Source: Nakamurella endophytica (GTDB taxonomy: Bacteria > Actinomycetota > Actinomycetes > Mycobacteriales > Nakamurellaceae). From it: a DNA stretch of 64,000 bases. The translations under genes and the position numbers were made by a program. The stretch lies in the NCBI RefSeq assembly GCF_014646215.1, contig NZ_BMNA01000007.1, positions 62,001 to 126,000 on the forward strand. Reading direction: 5' to 3'. Within the stretch, counting starts at the first letter, position 1, and every line of letters starts with the position of its first letter. The notes under the pieces are model-generated. The model was not told where the DNA came from and did not search any database. It was given only the letters and a program-made list of their open reading frames with translations. Of the stretch, positions 34,563-43,745 are shown piece by piece.

Positions 34563-35443
34563 GATCAACCTCCAGAAGATCAAGACCCAATGTCTCGACC
34601 CTCCGAAGCGCAGTCAGTCTCTTGTCAGTGATCGGTCAGCAGTTGCTGGTCGACCTTGCGTGCCGTGGCCACTGACACGCACAGCCCGCTCAAGCAGGAG
34701 CCCAACCGAGCCCGGTGGCGAGGGCCGGCCCATTAACGCCGTGAACGTGTGGCGAAACGTGCGCGGGCCGGGCGGTCGCCGGCGTCAGCGCTGACAACGC
34801 GACGAGCGCAAGATCAGCAGCAATCCCGCGTAGACATCGGCGACCCGGCCCGGCTTACGAGATCGCTGGTCGGAACTGCCTGTCGTCCGGGGTCGCGACC
34901 AGCGGCCGTGGCGGCATCCAGTGCGAAGTAGAAGACGCCGGACGTCCGGCACCACATCGGCAGTGTGCTAATAGCCGCGATTTAGGTCGTACTAGGTCAC
35001 TGGAACGATCCCGCACACCACGGACGCGGGGTCCGGTTTGCCGTGCTCGTCCGTCGCGATCAAGTGCCTCAGACAGCCGCACCACCAGCCCGGGCGAGGC
35101 GACTGGGCGCGTCACGGCGGTCCACGGTGATCCTGACCGCAGCACGAGCAGCCGGCACGGCGGTCCTCTCGAACGCCATCACCGCCCAGGCCTCTCCCGA
35201 CCGCACCGCGAGCGTCGTCGTCGTCGTCGACAGACTTGGGTGCAGCAGGAACTGTTGTAGGAGGCCAGCGACCGATCGCTCACGCAGAGCCCGGGATCGG
35301 CCGAGAGACAGAGCACCACGGTGCGCAGCCGTGCGCATGTCTTGAGCGCGACTGGAGGTGGACGCGTGTCCGTCGTGCCTTGTGGTGTGAAACGGCGTGT
35401 GAAGCTGGCTGTCATCGAGTCGGTGCCAGTTGTACGGTGGGGC
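34563..35443. other. 880-bp region without convincing genes
   Basis: Between the divergent HTH regulator (34562, minus) and the antitoxin gene (35444, plus). Base composition is slightly less GC-rich than the neighbours. Open frames on both strands are short, overlap each other and lack ribosome sites. It must contain the promoters of both flanking genes; no clear operator was found. Confidence 0.5.
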
Positions 35444-35839
35444 ATGGCCACCTCGAGCCCGGCCCGACCGGACTTGCGCAGCTACGAGCGCACCGTCCGC
35501 CTGGACACTTCCGAGCTGGTCAAAGAGCTGCGGGAAGCGCTCGGCGCCAAGCTCGTGGCCTTCCTCGGCGGTGTTCGGGAGACTCGTGCCGTCCGTCAAT
35601 GGGCCGACGGCGAGCGGAACATCCAAGACCGCGCCGTCGAGCAGCGGCTCCGCATCGCCCATCAGGCCGCCGCGATGATCCTCGTGAAGGACTCCCCCAG
35701 GGTCGCTCAGGCCTGGTTCCAAGGGCTGAACCCGCATCTGGAGGACCGGTCCCCGGCGCGGATCCTGCGCGACGGCGACCTAGAAGTTGCCGGGCCCCAG
35801 GTGCTGGCGGCGGCCCGCGCTTTCGCCGCCACCGGCTGA
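35444..35839 (+). CDS. Xre/MbcA/ParS-type (DUF2384) antitoxin
   Basis: ATG 35444 gives 131 residues: an N-terminal helix-turn-helix-like helical region (LREALGAKLVAFLGGVRETR, AVRQWADGERNIQDRAVEQR), then the toxin-binding DUF2384 part AWFQGLNPHLEDRSPARIL. This is the antitoxin type that pairs with RES toxins. The RES gene starts 7 bp after its stop. The antitoxin should repress the operon promoter and neutralise the toxin by binding. The window between 35321 and 35444 is also open in frame, but the conserved part begins here. Confidence 0.85.
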   Translation: MATSSPARPDLRSYERTVRLDTSELVKELREALGAKLVAFLGGVRETRAVRQWADGERNIQDRAVEQRLRIAHQAAAMILVKDSPRVAQAWFQGLNPHLEDRSPARILRDGDLEVAGPQVLAAARAFAATG

Positions 35840-35846
35840 CCCCGCA

Positions 35847-36587
35847 ATGCCGCTGGCGCAACGGCACACGGCCGACGGTCCAGTCGCAGTCCTGAACCAT
35901 CCGGGCACCGTATGGCGGGTCGGGTACCTACCTGATCCGTGGAACTGGACACCCTGGGAGTACGCCGAGCAGGGTCGCTTCCATGGCCGCTGGGACGACC
36001 CGGACGGCCGATACCGCACTCTCTACGCCGGTGTGAGCCTGCTCGGCTGCCTTGTCGAAGTGCTCGCGTGCTTCCGGCCCGACCCGACGATGGACCTCCA
36101 GCTCGCAGACATCCAGGAGGACCCGCAGGACGCCCAGCTCTGGCCCACAGCGCCGGCAGGTCAGGTTCCGCTCGACTGGCTTACCCCCCGCACGGCCACC
36201 TCCGCCACGCTCACAGGAACCTACTGCTCGGTCACCAAAGCCGAGACCATCTCCACGCTGCGTCCCCGGTTCCTCGCCGCCGCCATCACCTACGGTCTGC
36301 CCGACTTCGACGCGGCCGCCTTACGACTGGCCAGGCCTCGATCGCTCACCCAAGAGGTCTCCGCCTGGCTGTACCGGCAGCACTTACCCACCGGCGATGC
36401 CCTGTTCGACGGCGCGCACTTCCAGTCCCGACACGGCGACGACCACGAGCTGCTCGCCATCTTCGAACGCGGCGTCGACGACGACTCCTCCCGGCTGCTC
36501 ACCCAGCATGCCGAGGAGCCACTGCATCCCGCGCACCCCGCCATCGTCAGGGCCATGGCGCTACACCGACTTGTCTGGGCTGGGTAG
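35847..36587 (+). CDS. RES-domain toxin
   Basis: The 246-residue protein starts MPLAQRHTADGPV and carries a RES domain: Arg in TVWRVGYLP, Tyr in YRTLYAGVSLLGCLVEVLA with the Glu after it, and a C-terminal Ser region. RES toxins (MbcT, ParT relatives) attack NAD+ or ADP-ribosylate a host enzyme and stop growth when the antitoxin is lost. The Arg-Tyr-Glu set is intact, so the toxin is probably active. It is longer than typical RES toxins (about 150-230), with extra C-terminal residues. The pair would stabilise the element in the population. Confidence 0.87.
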   Translation: MPLAQRHTADGPVAVLNHPGTVWRVGYLPDPWNWTPWEYAEQGRFHGRWDDPDGRYRTLYAGVSLLGCLVEVLACFRPDPTMDLQLADIQEDPQDAQLWPTAPAGQVPLDWLTPRTATSATLTGTYCSVTKAETISTLRPRFLAAAITYGLPDFDAAALRLARPRSLTQEVSAWLYRQHLPTGDALFDGAHFQSRHGDDHELLAIFERGVDDDSSRLLTQHAEEPLHPAHPAIVRAMALHRLVWAG

Positions 36588-36795
36588 TTAGTAGCCACGC
36601 GCTAGTTCGCGGGTTCGCCTAACCGTCATAAACCCAGTCAGCCCTCAACTTCGTCGGCACTGGTGCAATGCCCATCCAGGTCCGTTACCTCGACAGGCTC
36701 CCGGCACCGCGACGACAACGTGTCAACACCCACCAGATAGATGCCGCCCCCGACCCGGAATGCCACCAACCTCCGTGCCGCAAACACGCTCGGCG

Positions 36796-37437
36796 CTATA
36801 GCCACAGCGCAAGGACCGCGCCGGCGAGCAGGGCCGGGCCCATGGGCACCGTGACGGTGCGGCGGAGCCCGCGGCGGCTACGGGCCGCCATCGTGACCGC
36901 GGTCAGCGCGGCCAGCAAGAAGGTCAGCAGCAGCGCCTGCCAGACGTCAGCCCAGCCGACCCAGCCCAGCACGCCGCTGGTCAGCGCGGCCAGCCGGGCG
37001 TCGCCGAGACCGGTCGTGCGGGGCGAGAGAAACCAGAGGGCCAGCCACAGCACGCCAACCGTCAGCGCCGCAAGGCCGGCGCGCAGCAGCGGACCAGCGT
37101 CGCCGCCGATGACCGCGGCGGCGACGAGCGCGGCGGCGATGAGGGCGGCCAGCGGGTAGGTCAGCCGGGCCGGTAGCAACTCCGTCTGCGCGTCGACGAC
37201 GGCCAGGACACCGCCGCCGACGGCCAGCAGCCACCACGCCACCGACGGGTGCCCGGCAGCGGCCAGCAGCACCAGCGCGGCGGTCACCGCAGCGACGGTG
37301 GCCCAGCGCCGCGCACTGACCGGCCGAAGCCGCCACCAGCCCCTGTGCTGACCCGCGGCCAGCGCTGCGGTCCACGCCGCTGACAAGGGGCTGACCGCGA
37401 CCGCGGCGACGACCGACACCAGCAACGGCCAGGTCAT
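36796..37437 (-). CDS. Prepilin peptidase (A24 family, TadV/CpaA-like)
   Basis: ATG 37437 follows GAAGG at 6 bp; 213 residues with about seven hydrophobic helices. The two aspartates of A24 aspartic peptidases are in AVVDAQTELLPARLTYP and GLGDARLAAL (GxGD type). The N-terminal methylase domain of PilD is lacking, as in TadV/CpaA. It would cleave the leader of the Flp pilin encoded at 42510-42710 and possibly of the TadE-like proteins. It is the last gene of the pilus operon, 37 bp after the LysM-BTAD gene. Confidence 0.85.
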   Translation of the reverse strand: MTWPLLVSVVAAVAVSPLSAAWTAALAAGQHRGWWRLRPVSARRWATVAAVTAALVLLAAAGHPSVAWWLLAVGGGVLAVVDAQTELLPARLTYPLAALIAAALVAAAVIGGDAGPLLRAGLAALTVGVLWLALWFLSPRTTGLGDARLAALTSGVLGWVGWADVWQALLLTFLLAALTAVTMAARSRRGLRRTVTVPMGPALLAGAVLALWL

Positions 37438-37474
37438 CGCCACCTTCGACCGCCCGTGCTGGGGGTCGGGTCGT

Positions 37475-40400
37475 TCATGCCGCCGGCGGTAGGAGTTGGC
37501 GGCGCCGCAGTACGTCGTAGGTGCGCGGCGACAGGTCCTCGAGGTCGTCGGCGCCGTGGTTGCGCAGGATCTGCTTGACGTGGGCGTCGCCCTCGGCGCG
37601 GCGGTCCTGAGCGTCGCAGGCCCAGACCAGGTCCAGCAGGGAAATGTCGCTGGCGCCCTCCACGCCCCGCGTCGCGGTGAGCGCGATCTTCGCGGCGGCC
37701 TCGGCCCGGTCGGGCTCGCCGACGGCGAGGTGGTGGGTGGCCACGGCGTGGGCCAGGTCGACCATCGTGGCGGTGTACTCGTGGTCGACCGGGCGGCCGG
37801 CCAGCCAGCCGTAGCCGCCGGGCCGCTGGTTGTCGAACGGGGCGCCGCGGACCAGGTGAAGCGCCTGCCACCAGTCGGCCAGCCGGTCGTCCTGCTCGTC
37901 GCGGGTGAACCCGCGCAGCCGGAGCCGGCGGAACAGCTCAGCGTCGATCAGCACGTCCTCCAGCCGGTACAGGGCGCCGTTGGTGGCCGCGTTGCGGGGC
38001 AGGTACTCGGTGCCGGTGCGGGCGTTGACCCCGAGCGCCCGGCGAAGCTCGTAGATGCTGTTGCGCAGCTTGGTGCTGCCGGCAATGCCCGGATCCTCCG
38101 GCCACAGGTCCGTGCCGTACTGCTCGGGGCTCACCCCGGTGGGATGCATGGACAGGTAGACTGCGATCTCGGCCTTCATCGGCGACAGCGGCCGCGGCGA
38201 GGCGCCGCCCCGCGGCCACACGGCCACCGCTCCCAGCACCGCGATCCGCGGTCGGCTGCTGGCCCGGTCGGTCCACTCCGCCACGTCGGCGTCCAGGTCC
38301 GGGTCACCGGCGGCCAGCTGCTCACGGACGTCGGCCTGCACCACCGGCGCCATCGCCTGCAGGTCGCGGGAAGTCGTGGCGGACTGCTCGAGGTAGACCT
38401 GCTCCGGCAGCGGCAATGCCGAGTCCGCCCGCGCCCACCGCGCCTCATCCGGCTCCGGGCGGGGATGCGTCGAGACGGGCTTGTCCTCGGGCAGCGGCGA
38501 GGCGACCGACCCCTCGTCGGTGTTCACGGCCAGGGCCAGCAGCTGCGCCAGCTGGCCGGCCTGCTCGGGCGGGATCTGCTGGGCGATCAGTTCCAGACCG
38601 AGGTCGGGGATGGAGAGCACGCCGTGCTCGTCGACCCGCAGCACCCACCCGCCGTCGCCCGCCGCCGCGACGTCGGTGTCGTCGGTGTTCCCACCGGTGG
38701 TCACCACCAACGCGACGGTGGAGCGGTCCCCGCGACCGGTCACCGCATCCAGCAGCTCGGTCAGGCCGGCCCGGTCGGTCGCGTCGTCCGGGAGGGCCTG
38801 CGGGGCGATGAGCAGCACGTGCGGCGCCCAGGCATCGCCGGCGATGCCCCGGCCGCGGCCGTCCAGCACGGGCAGGCCCGACTCGTCCACGACGGCGGCC
38901 ACCGACCGCAGCTGCGCGGTGACCGCGTCCAGGGCTGCGGCCGGGTCCGCGGCGTAGGTGAGCCGGTCCGGGTGCATCTGTGCCATCTCGGCGCCGAACC
39001 CGACCAGGGTCACCTGCAGCAGCTCAGCCCAGGAATTGTGGGCCAGCTCGGCGGCCAGGAAGCGGGCCAGGTTCGTCGCCCGCTCGGCGTCCCCGGTCAG
39101 CGTCAGCGCGCCGATGCGTTCCAGGTCCAGCAGCCAGTGCTCACCGCCGGCGGTGTAGCCGACGGTGGCCAGCGTCGGATACGGGGTGACGTCGCGGTCG
39201 CGGCGCTGCGGGTCGTACCCGGTCGACTGGCCTCGGTCCAGGACCCAGGTGCCGTCCGACTGCGGCGTCCACGCACCCACCGGGGTCGGGCACGGGCTGG
39301 CCAGCACCAGCCGAAGCCGGGTGTCGGTGGCGCACACCGCCAGGACGTCCGGCAGGGACAAGGCGCCGTCGCTGGCCGCGACCGCGTGGCCCAGGCCGCG
39401 CAGCGCCTCATCCAGCCACTGCGCGTCGGCGGAGCTGGCGCCGCCGACGCTGCGCAGCGCCCGCTCGATCTCCAGCAGCCCGGACGGCGCCGCGGCGACC
39501 AACTCACCGGGGCGGCGGTGCTGCAGCTGCCGGCGCCGTGCCCGCACCAGGGCCGCTAGCAGCAGCGCGGCCAGCACCCCACCGCCGCCGGCGAACACCG
39601 CGAACGACGTCGCCACCGACGACGAGGACGAGGAGTTGGACGAGGATGAGTCGGACGAAGGCGAGCCGGCCGCCGGAGAGGAGACGGCCGGCGTCAGCAC
39701 CGGCGCAGTCGGCACGCTCGGCGCCGAGGCAGGAGCCGCCGATGGGCTGGCCGGTCCAGTTGCAGCGGCCGACGGGACGGAGTTAGCGGTGCCGGGGCCT
39801 GTAGCGGCCAGCGGCGTGGAGTCCGCCGGACCGGGCTCCGTGGCGGCCGGCGGCGTGGAGTCAGAGGCGCCGGGCTCCGTGGCGGCCGGCGGCTGTGCAG
39901 GTTCTGGCGGGGTCGGAGCGGCTGACGGGCCGGAGTCAGTGCCAGCCGACGGCTGGGCGTCGGCCGGGCGCGGGATGGTGATGGTCCAACCAGGCTCGAT
40001 GTCGTCCGGGTCGGTCAAGGCCTGCCCGTCGGGCTGGGGGACGCCGGTGTTGGCGGCGATGACCGCGTCGAGGTCAGCGCCGCGAGCTGCGGCGATGCCG
40101 GACAGAGTGTCCCCGGGCTCGACGACGACCCGGTCCGCGGCCATGCCGTTCGAGCCGGAGTCAGTGGCCGCGCCGGCGGAGTCAGTGCCGGAGTCAGTGG
40201 CCAGTGGGGCCGGGATGGTGATGGTCCAGCCGGGCTCGATGTAGTCCGGGTCGGTCAGGTGCGCGCCGCCGGGCTCGGCGCGGCCGGCGTTGGCCTGCCA
40301 CAGCTGCGGCCAGTCCCCGGAAGCATGCTCGGCGGCCAGCTCGGACAAGGTGTCCCCCGGCTGCACCGTGACGTCCACCGCTACGTCAGCAGCGGCCTGC

Positions 40401-41095
40401 GCGGCTGACCGCGCTGCCGGCTCCGTGGCCGGGACGAGCACCGTCCAGCCGAGCTTAAGCACGGTCCGGTCGTTGCGCAGCACGGTGCCGTCGTCCTGGG
40501 CGCGGCCCTGGTTCAGCTCCCACAGCTGGTGCCACCGGGACCCGTCGCCCAGGTGTTGGACGGCAAGGTCCCACCAGGTGCGGGCGCCGTCCGCGGACAC
40601 GCTCACGGGCTGGGTGGGCACCTGCGGGCGGGGTGCCGGAGCGACCGTCGCCGGGGCCGCGGCGGGTGCCGGCGGCGGCGCCGCCGCCGGAGCCATGGCA
40701 AGTGCCTGTGCGGCGGGGGCGACCGTGGACAGGGTCAGCGGCAGGAGCAGTAGGGCGCCGTTGACTAGTGCCCGGGCCAGGCCCTGTTGAAAGCCGAACA
40801 CGCCGGGGATGCGCCGCGGCATCGGGGTGCGGCGCAGCGCCGAAGCGAGCTCGACCACGAACGCGATGGCGAACTGGGCCCATGCCAGCCACACCACCGC
40901 GGCGATCGCGGCCAGGATCACCTGGTCGTTGACGTCGCCGGCGAGCAGGTCCGGCAGCCGGTCCAGCGGGTTGCCGATCGTGGTGGCCAGCAGCCACGGC
41001 ACCCCGACCACCAGCAGCGCGGAGGCCACGGTGGACGCCAGGACGCGCAGCAGCCGCCCGATCACCCGGGTGCCTGCCGTGGACGAGGTGGGCAT
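37475..41095 (-). CDS. Membrane LysM-BTAD regulatory protein of the pilus operon
   Basis: The 1206-residue product has two or three N-terminal membrane helices (to about residue 130), an outside part with three LysM-like modules (about 165-225, 240-297 and 320-375; VQPGDTLSELAAEHASGDWP, VVEPGDTLSGIAAARG, IEPGWTITIP), a Ser/Pro/Thr linker with DSTPPAATEPG repeats, another membrane helix (about 495-525) and a cytoplasmic region. The last 260 residues are an OmpR-like winged helix plus BTAD repeats (GSTKLRNSIYELRRALGVN, FRRLRLRGF). It could couple peptidoglycan binding to gene control or protein contact. Related proteins occur in actinomycete Tad loci. ATP-binding motifs are not seen. Confidence 0.88.
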   Translation of the reverse strand: MPTSSTAGTRVIGRLLRVLASTVASALLVVGVPWLLATTIGNPLDRLPDLLAGDVNDQVILAAIAAVVWLAWAQFAIAFVVELASALRRTPMPRRIPGVFGFQQGLARALVNGALLLLPLTLSTVAPAAQALAMAPAAAPPPAPAAAPATVAPAPRPQVPTQPVSVSADGARTWWDLAVQHLGDGSRWHQLWELNQGRAQDDGTVLRNDRTVLKLGWTVLVPATEPAARSAAQAAADVAVDVTVQPGDTLSELAAEHASGDWPQLWQANAGRAEPGGAHLTDPDYIEPGWTITIPAPLATDSGTDSAGAATDSGSNGMAADRVVVEPGDTLSGIAAARGADLDAVIAANTGVPQPDGQALTDPDDIEPGWTITIPRPADAQPSAGTDSGPSAAPTPPEPAQPPAATEPGASDSTPPAATEPGPADSTPLAATGPGTANSVPSAAATGPASPSAAPASAPSVPTAPVLTPAVSSPAAGSPSSDSSSSNSSSSSSVATSFAVFAGGGGVLAALLLAALVRARRRQLQHRRPGELVAAAPSGLLEIERALRSVGGASSADAQWLDEALRGLGHAVAASDGALSLPDVLAVCATDTRLRLVLASPCPTPVGAWTPQSDGTWVLDRGQSTGYDPQRRDRDVTPYPTLATVGYTAGGEHWLLDLERIGALTLTGDAERATNLARFLAAELAHNSWAELLQVTLVGFGAEMAQMHPDRLTYAADPAAALDAVTAQLRSVAAVVDESGLPVLDGRGRGIAGDAWAPHVLLIAPQALPDDATDRAGLTELLDAVTGRGDRSTVALVVTTGGNTDDTDVAAAGDGGWVLRVDEHGVLSIPDLGLELIAQQIPPEQAGQLAQLLALAVNTDEGSVASPLPEDKPVSTHPRPEPDEARWARADSALPLPEQVYLEQSATTSRDLQAMAPVVQADVREQLAAGDPDLDADVAEWTDRASSRPRIAVLGAVAVWPRGGASPRPLSPMKAEIAVYLSMHPTGVSPEQYGTDLWPEDPGIAGSTKLRNSIYELRRALGVNARTGTEYLPRNAATNGALYRLEDVLIDAELFRRLRLRGFTRDEQDDRLADWWQALHLVRGAPFDNQRPGGYGWLAGRPVDHEYTATMVDLAHAVATHHLAVGEPDRAEAAAKIALTATRGVEGASDISLLDLVWACDAQDRRAEGDAHVKQILRNHGADDLEDLSPRTYDVLRRRQLLPPAA

Positions 41096-41096
41096 G

Positions 41097-41585
41097 TCAG
41101 GACGCTCCCGTGGTCGTGCCGTGCAGAGGGATCGCGGTGGCGGTGGCGCTGCCGCCGACCTCGTCGATGCCGACGATCGCCAGGATCGCGGTGGGCTTGC
41201 TGGCGCGGGCGGAGACGGTGACCCGGGATCCGGTCACGGTCACTTCTCCTTCAACCCCGGCGGCGGACAGCACCGCCTGCGCCGCGGCCCGCGCGGCGGC
41301 TGGGTTGGCGGTCAGCCCGGCCGGGGTCGGGCTCCGCAGCGACATGCCGTCCAGGGCGTCGGCGCCGGCGCGGGCGGCCTGCTGGGCCACGTCCGCCGCC
41401 TGCCCGCGGGCGGTCAGCGCCGCGCCGCCGTCCAGGACCAGCCCGGCCAACGCGAACAAGGCGAAGGTGATGACCACCAGGTAGCCGGTGATCGAGCCGC
41501 GGTCGCCCTCTCGGCGCAGTACCAACCAGCGCCGGCGGAGCAGGCCCCCGATCCGAGCGGCCGCCCCGCGGGTGCGGCCGCTCAC
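41097..41585 (-). CDS. TadG-like pilus assembly protein
   Basis: GTG 41585 overlaps the previous stop as GTGA; 162 residues. A short basic N-terminus is followed by DRGSITGYLVVITFALFALA and GLVLDGGAALTARGQAADVA, the pattern of the TadE/TadG-like N-terminal helix. A small outside domain ends in TAIPLHGTTTG. It is a pseudopilin-like or minor pilus protein. It stands between the TadE-like gene and the LysM-BTAD gene. Confidence 0.8.
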   Translation of the reverse strand: MSGRTRGAAARIGGLLRRRWLVLRREGDRGSITGYLVVITFALFALAGLVLDGGAALTARGQAADVAQQAARAGADALDGMSLRSPTPAGLTANPAAARAAAQAVLSAAGVEGEVTVTGSRVTVSARASKPTAILAIVGIDEVGGSATATAIPLHGTTTGAS

Positions 41586-42067
41586 GATCCACCGGCCCGG
41601 GAATCGGCGTACTGCCGGTAGGTCTCCAGCGGCGCGGCGCCAGTCGCGGACATCCTTGCCGACCCGGGGACGCCGGCTAGGGTCAGGCCGGACAGATCCG
41701 CGGTGCAGGTCACGGTGACCCTGACGGTGCCGCCGGCCCGGAACGAGCTGGTGTCCACGGCGGTGCTCATCGACGCGCAGGACACCCCCGCATCGGACAA
41801 CGCCCCCGACGCCGCCTGGACGGCGCGGTCCTGCGCCTGCGAGGCCGTCGAGGCCAGCGACGCGGCGCGGGCCGCTGCCGCCGCGGCCTGCTCCACCAGC
41901 TGCTTGCCGTGGGCGTACCGGCCCAGCGCCACTACCAGCAACAAGATCACGACTACGACCGGAGCGATGATCACCAGCTCCGTCGTCGACGCGCCCCGGT
42001 CCCGGTTCTGCTGGCCGGTGGATGCCAGACGGCGGCGCAGCGCCGCCGGCCAGCCGGCGGCGGTCAT
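41582..42067 (-). CDS. TadE-like pseudopilin
   Basis: ATG 42067 overlaps the previous stop by 4 bp; 161 residues. The motif DRGASTTELVIIAPVVVVIL is the TadE processing/anchor region with the conserved Glu, followed by an outside domain with two or more cysteines (VSCASMS, VTCTADL). TadE-like minor pilins are cut by prepilin peptidase and help start Flp pilus assembly. Confidence 0.85.
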   Translation of the reverse strand: MTAAGWPAALRRRLASTGQQNRDRGASTTELVIIAPVVVVILLLVVALGRYAHGKQLVEQAAAAAARAASLASTASQAQDRAVQAASGALSDAGVSCASMSTAVDTSSFRAGGTVRVTVTCTADLSGLTLAGVPGSARMSATGAAPLETYRQYADSRAGGS

Positions 42068-42492
42068 GGCGCACCCGCCGCGGTGAACGCCTCCACCGGG
42101 GCGCTGGCGGATTCGTCGACCGTGAAGCGACCGAACGGGATGACCGACAGCACGTCGGCGTGCACGGTCACCGTGACGGTGGTGGCGGCCCGGACGACCT
42201 GCACGTCCCGGCCGGGCAGCAGGTTGGCCGCGACCTGCTGCAGGTAGGCATCGCCGTCGGCCTGCCCGAATGCTGCTGTGCCCTGGTAGGCGGCGGCGGA
42301 GCGGGCGGCGATCTGCGCGGCCGCCTGGGCGACGTGGCGGCCGTGCCAGAGCAGCACGGATTGCACCACCACCATCGTCAACACCACCACGATCGGCACG
42401 ATCAGCACCGCCTCGACGGTGGCGGACCCGCGGTCAGGGTCGCCAGCAACCCGGCGCCACCGGCGCCGGGTCCACCCCAGCAATCCCCGCAC
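42064..42492 (-). CDS. TadE/TadF-like pseudopilin
   Basis: GTG 42492, 18 bp after the pilin stop, gives 142 residues. DRGSATVEAVLIVPIVVVLT is the TadE-type helix with Glu; the rest is an exported domain (AYQGTAAFGQADGDAYLQQV) without cysteines. It is the second of three TadE/G-like genes in a row. Which one corresponds to TadE or TadF cannot be told. Confidence 0.82.
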   Translation of the reverse strand: MRGLLGWTRRRWRRVAGDPDRGSATVEAVLIVPIVVVLTMVVVQSVLLWHGRHVAQAAAQIAARSAAAYQGTAAFGQADGDAYLQQVAANLLPGRDVQVVRAATTVTVTVHADVLSVIPFGRFTVDESASAPVEAFTAAGAP

Positions 42493-42509
42493 GGGCCGAT
42501 CCGCTGCGG

Positions 42510-42710
42510 TTACTGCAGGTCGATGCTGTTGGCCTTGCTGGTGATCTTGGCGACGATGATGCCGCCGATCACCAGGGCCGCCACCACGATCAGCGCCACC
42601 CAGATCACCGTCTCCGACGTGTTGCTGCCCCGATCCGGCTCCTCCTCGCGCAGCGCGGCGACCCTGGTCATCACCCAGGTGCGAACCATCTCCAACTCCA
42701 GCTTCAACAT
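42510..42710 (-). CDS. flp: Flp-type pilin
   Basis: ATG 42710 is preceded by AAAGGAA; 66 residues. A leader of about 30 residues ends in EEEPDRGSNTSETVIWVALI, with a Glu-containing helix IVVAALVIGGIIVAKITS. This is the size and layout of Flp/Fap pilins in actinomycetes. Processing is expected just before or within the GSNTSE region by the A24 peptidase of the same operon. A gap of about 105 bp separates it from tadC, so pilin may be expressed from an extra promoter. Confidence 0.78.
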   Translation of the reverse strand: MLKLELEMVRTWVMTRVAALREEEPDRGSNTSETVIWVALIVVAALVIGGIIVAKITSKANSIDLQ

Positions 42711-42815
42711 GTGCGTTCCTTTCACAGAGGGGTCGTGACGCGCTCTCGTCGGCGGTGGTCACGTCAGTGCGGGTTGGCTTGGTCAGGTCGGAATGATCGG
42801 GTCGGGGATGGCGGG

Positions 42816-43745
42816 TCAGAAGGACAGGACGGCGACGACGGCGGGGTACCCGAGGAAGGCGATAAACCCCAAGCCGATCAGGATCTGCGCGATGCGCATG
42901 CTCTGATCGGCCTTGCCTGCCTTGCCCTCGAGGTTGGCCAATTCATGCCGACGCATGGTCTGGGCGCGGGCGGTGAGCGTGGAGCGGACCCGGGCGCCGT
43001 CGTGGGCGACCAGCGCGATCAGCTGGCCCAGATCCCGCAGCTCGCCGACGCCGATCCGCTGCCCCAGGTCGGCCAGGGCCGTCCACGGGTTCCGCCCGCC
43101 CCGGGTGGCGCGGTAGAGGGTGTCCCGGATCAGGGCGAGCGGCCAGCCGGCGCCAATGCGGGCCGCCGACGGCAACGCCTCGGCGGGAGCGGCGGAGCCG
43201 GCCATCTCCAACGCCACCAGGTCCAGGTAGGCACCCAAGGCGCGGCGGAACTCCTCCCGGCGCCGGGCGGCCTCGGTGCGGGCGTCCAGATCGGGCAGGA
43301 AGAAGAACGCCGCCGCGAGCACCAGGGCCAGGATCACCGGGGCGCCCGCGGGCAGCGCCAGCCCCGCCACGGTCAAACCGACGGTGGCCAGCAGACCCAG
43401 CAGCAGGCCGGCGCCGGCCAAGGTGATCTTGCGGCCCAGGGCGTCCTCAACGGTGCGGCCGGTCAACGCCAGGTCCTGCCGCAGACTGGTGTAGCCGACG
43501 CCGCGGCGGGTCAGCTGCCAGGCGAGCCACCGACCCGACTGCCCCTGCACCCGCGCCAGGACGCCGCGCCCGGCGCCGGCAGCACCGGCCTTCTCGGCCT
43601 GGGTGAGCGCCGCTGCGGTGGCGCCGTGCCCCGCGTCGAAGTGGGCCAGCTGCACCAGCGGCGACGTCTTGGGCGGCGCCAGGCGCACCAGCAGCGCGAA
43701 CAGCACCCCTCCGAGCGCGGCGCCCAGGACCACGGCGGCGATCAC
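42816..43745 (-). CDS. tadC: TadC inner-membrane platform protein (GspF-like)
   Basis: GTG 43745 overlaps the tadB stop; 309 residues. It has an N-terminal helix, a central helical pair (LAGAGLLLGLLATVGLTVAG, APVILALVLAAAFFFLPDLD) and a GspF/TadC cytoplasmic domain (AYLDLVALEMAGSAAPAEAL, DLGQLIALVAHDGA), ending in a terminal helix. With TadB it forms the platform for Flp pilus extrusion. Confidence 0.9.
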   Translation of the reverse strand: MIAAVVLGAALGGVLFALLVRLAPPKTSPLVQLAHFDAGHGATAAALTQAEKAGAAGAGRGVLARVQGQSGRWLAWQLTRRGVGYTSLRQDLALTGRTVEDALGRKITLAGAGLLLGLLATVGLTVAGLALPAGAPVILALVLAAAFFFLPDLDARTEAARRREEFRRALGAYLDLVALEMAGSAAPAEALPSAARIGAGWPLALIRDTLYRATRGGRNPWTALADLGQRIGVGELRDLGQLIALVAHDGARVRSTLTARAQTMRRHELANLEGKAGKADQSMRIAQILIGLGFIAFLGYPAVVAVLSF

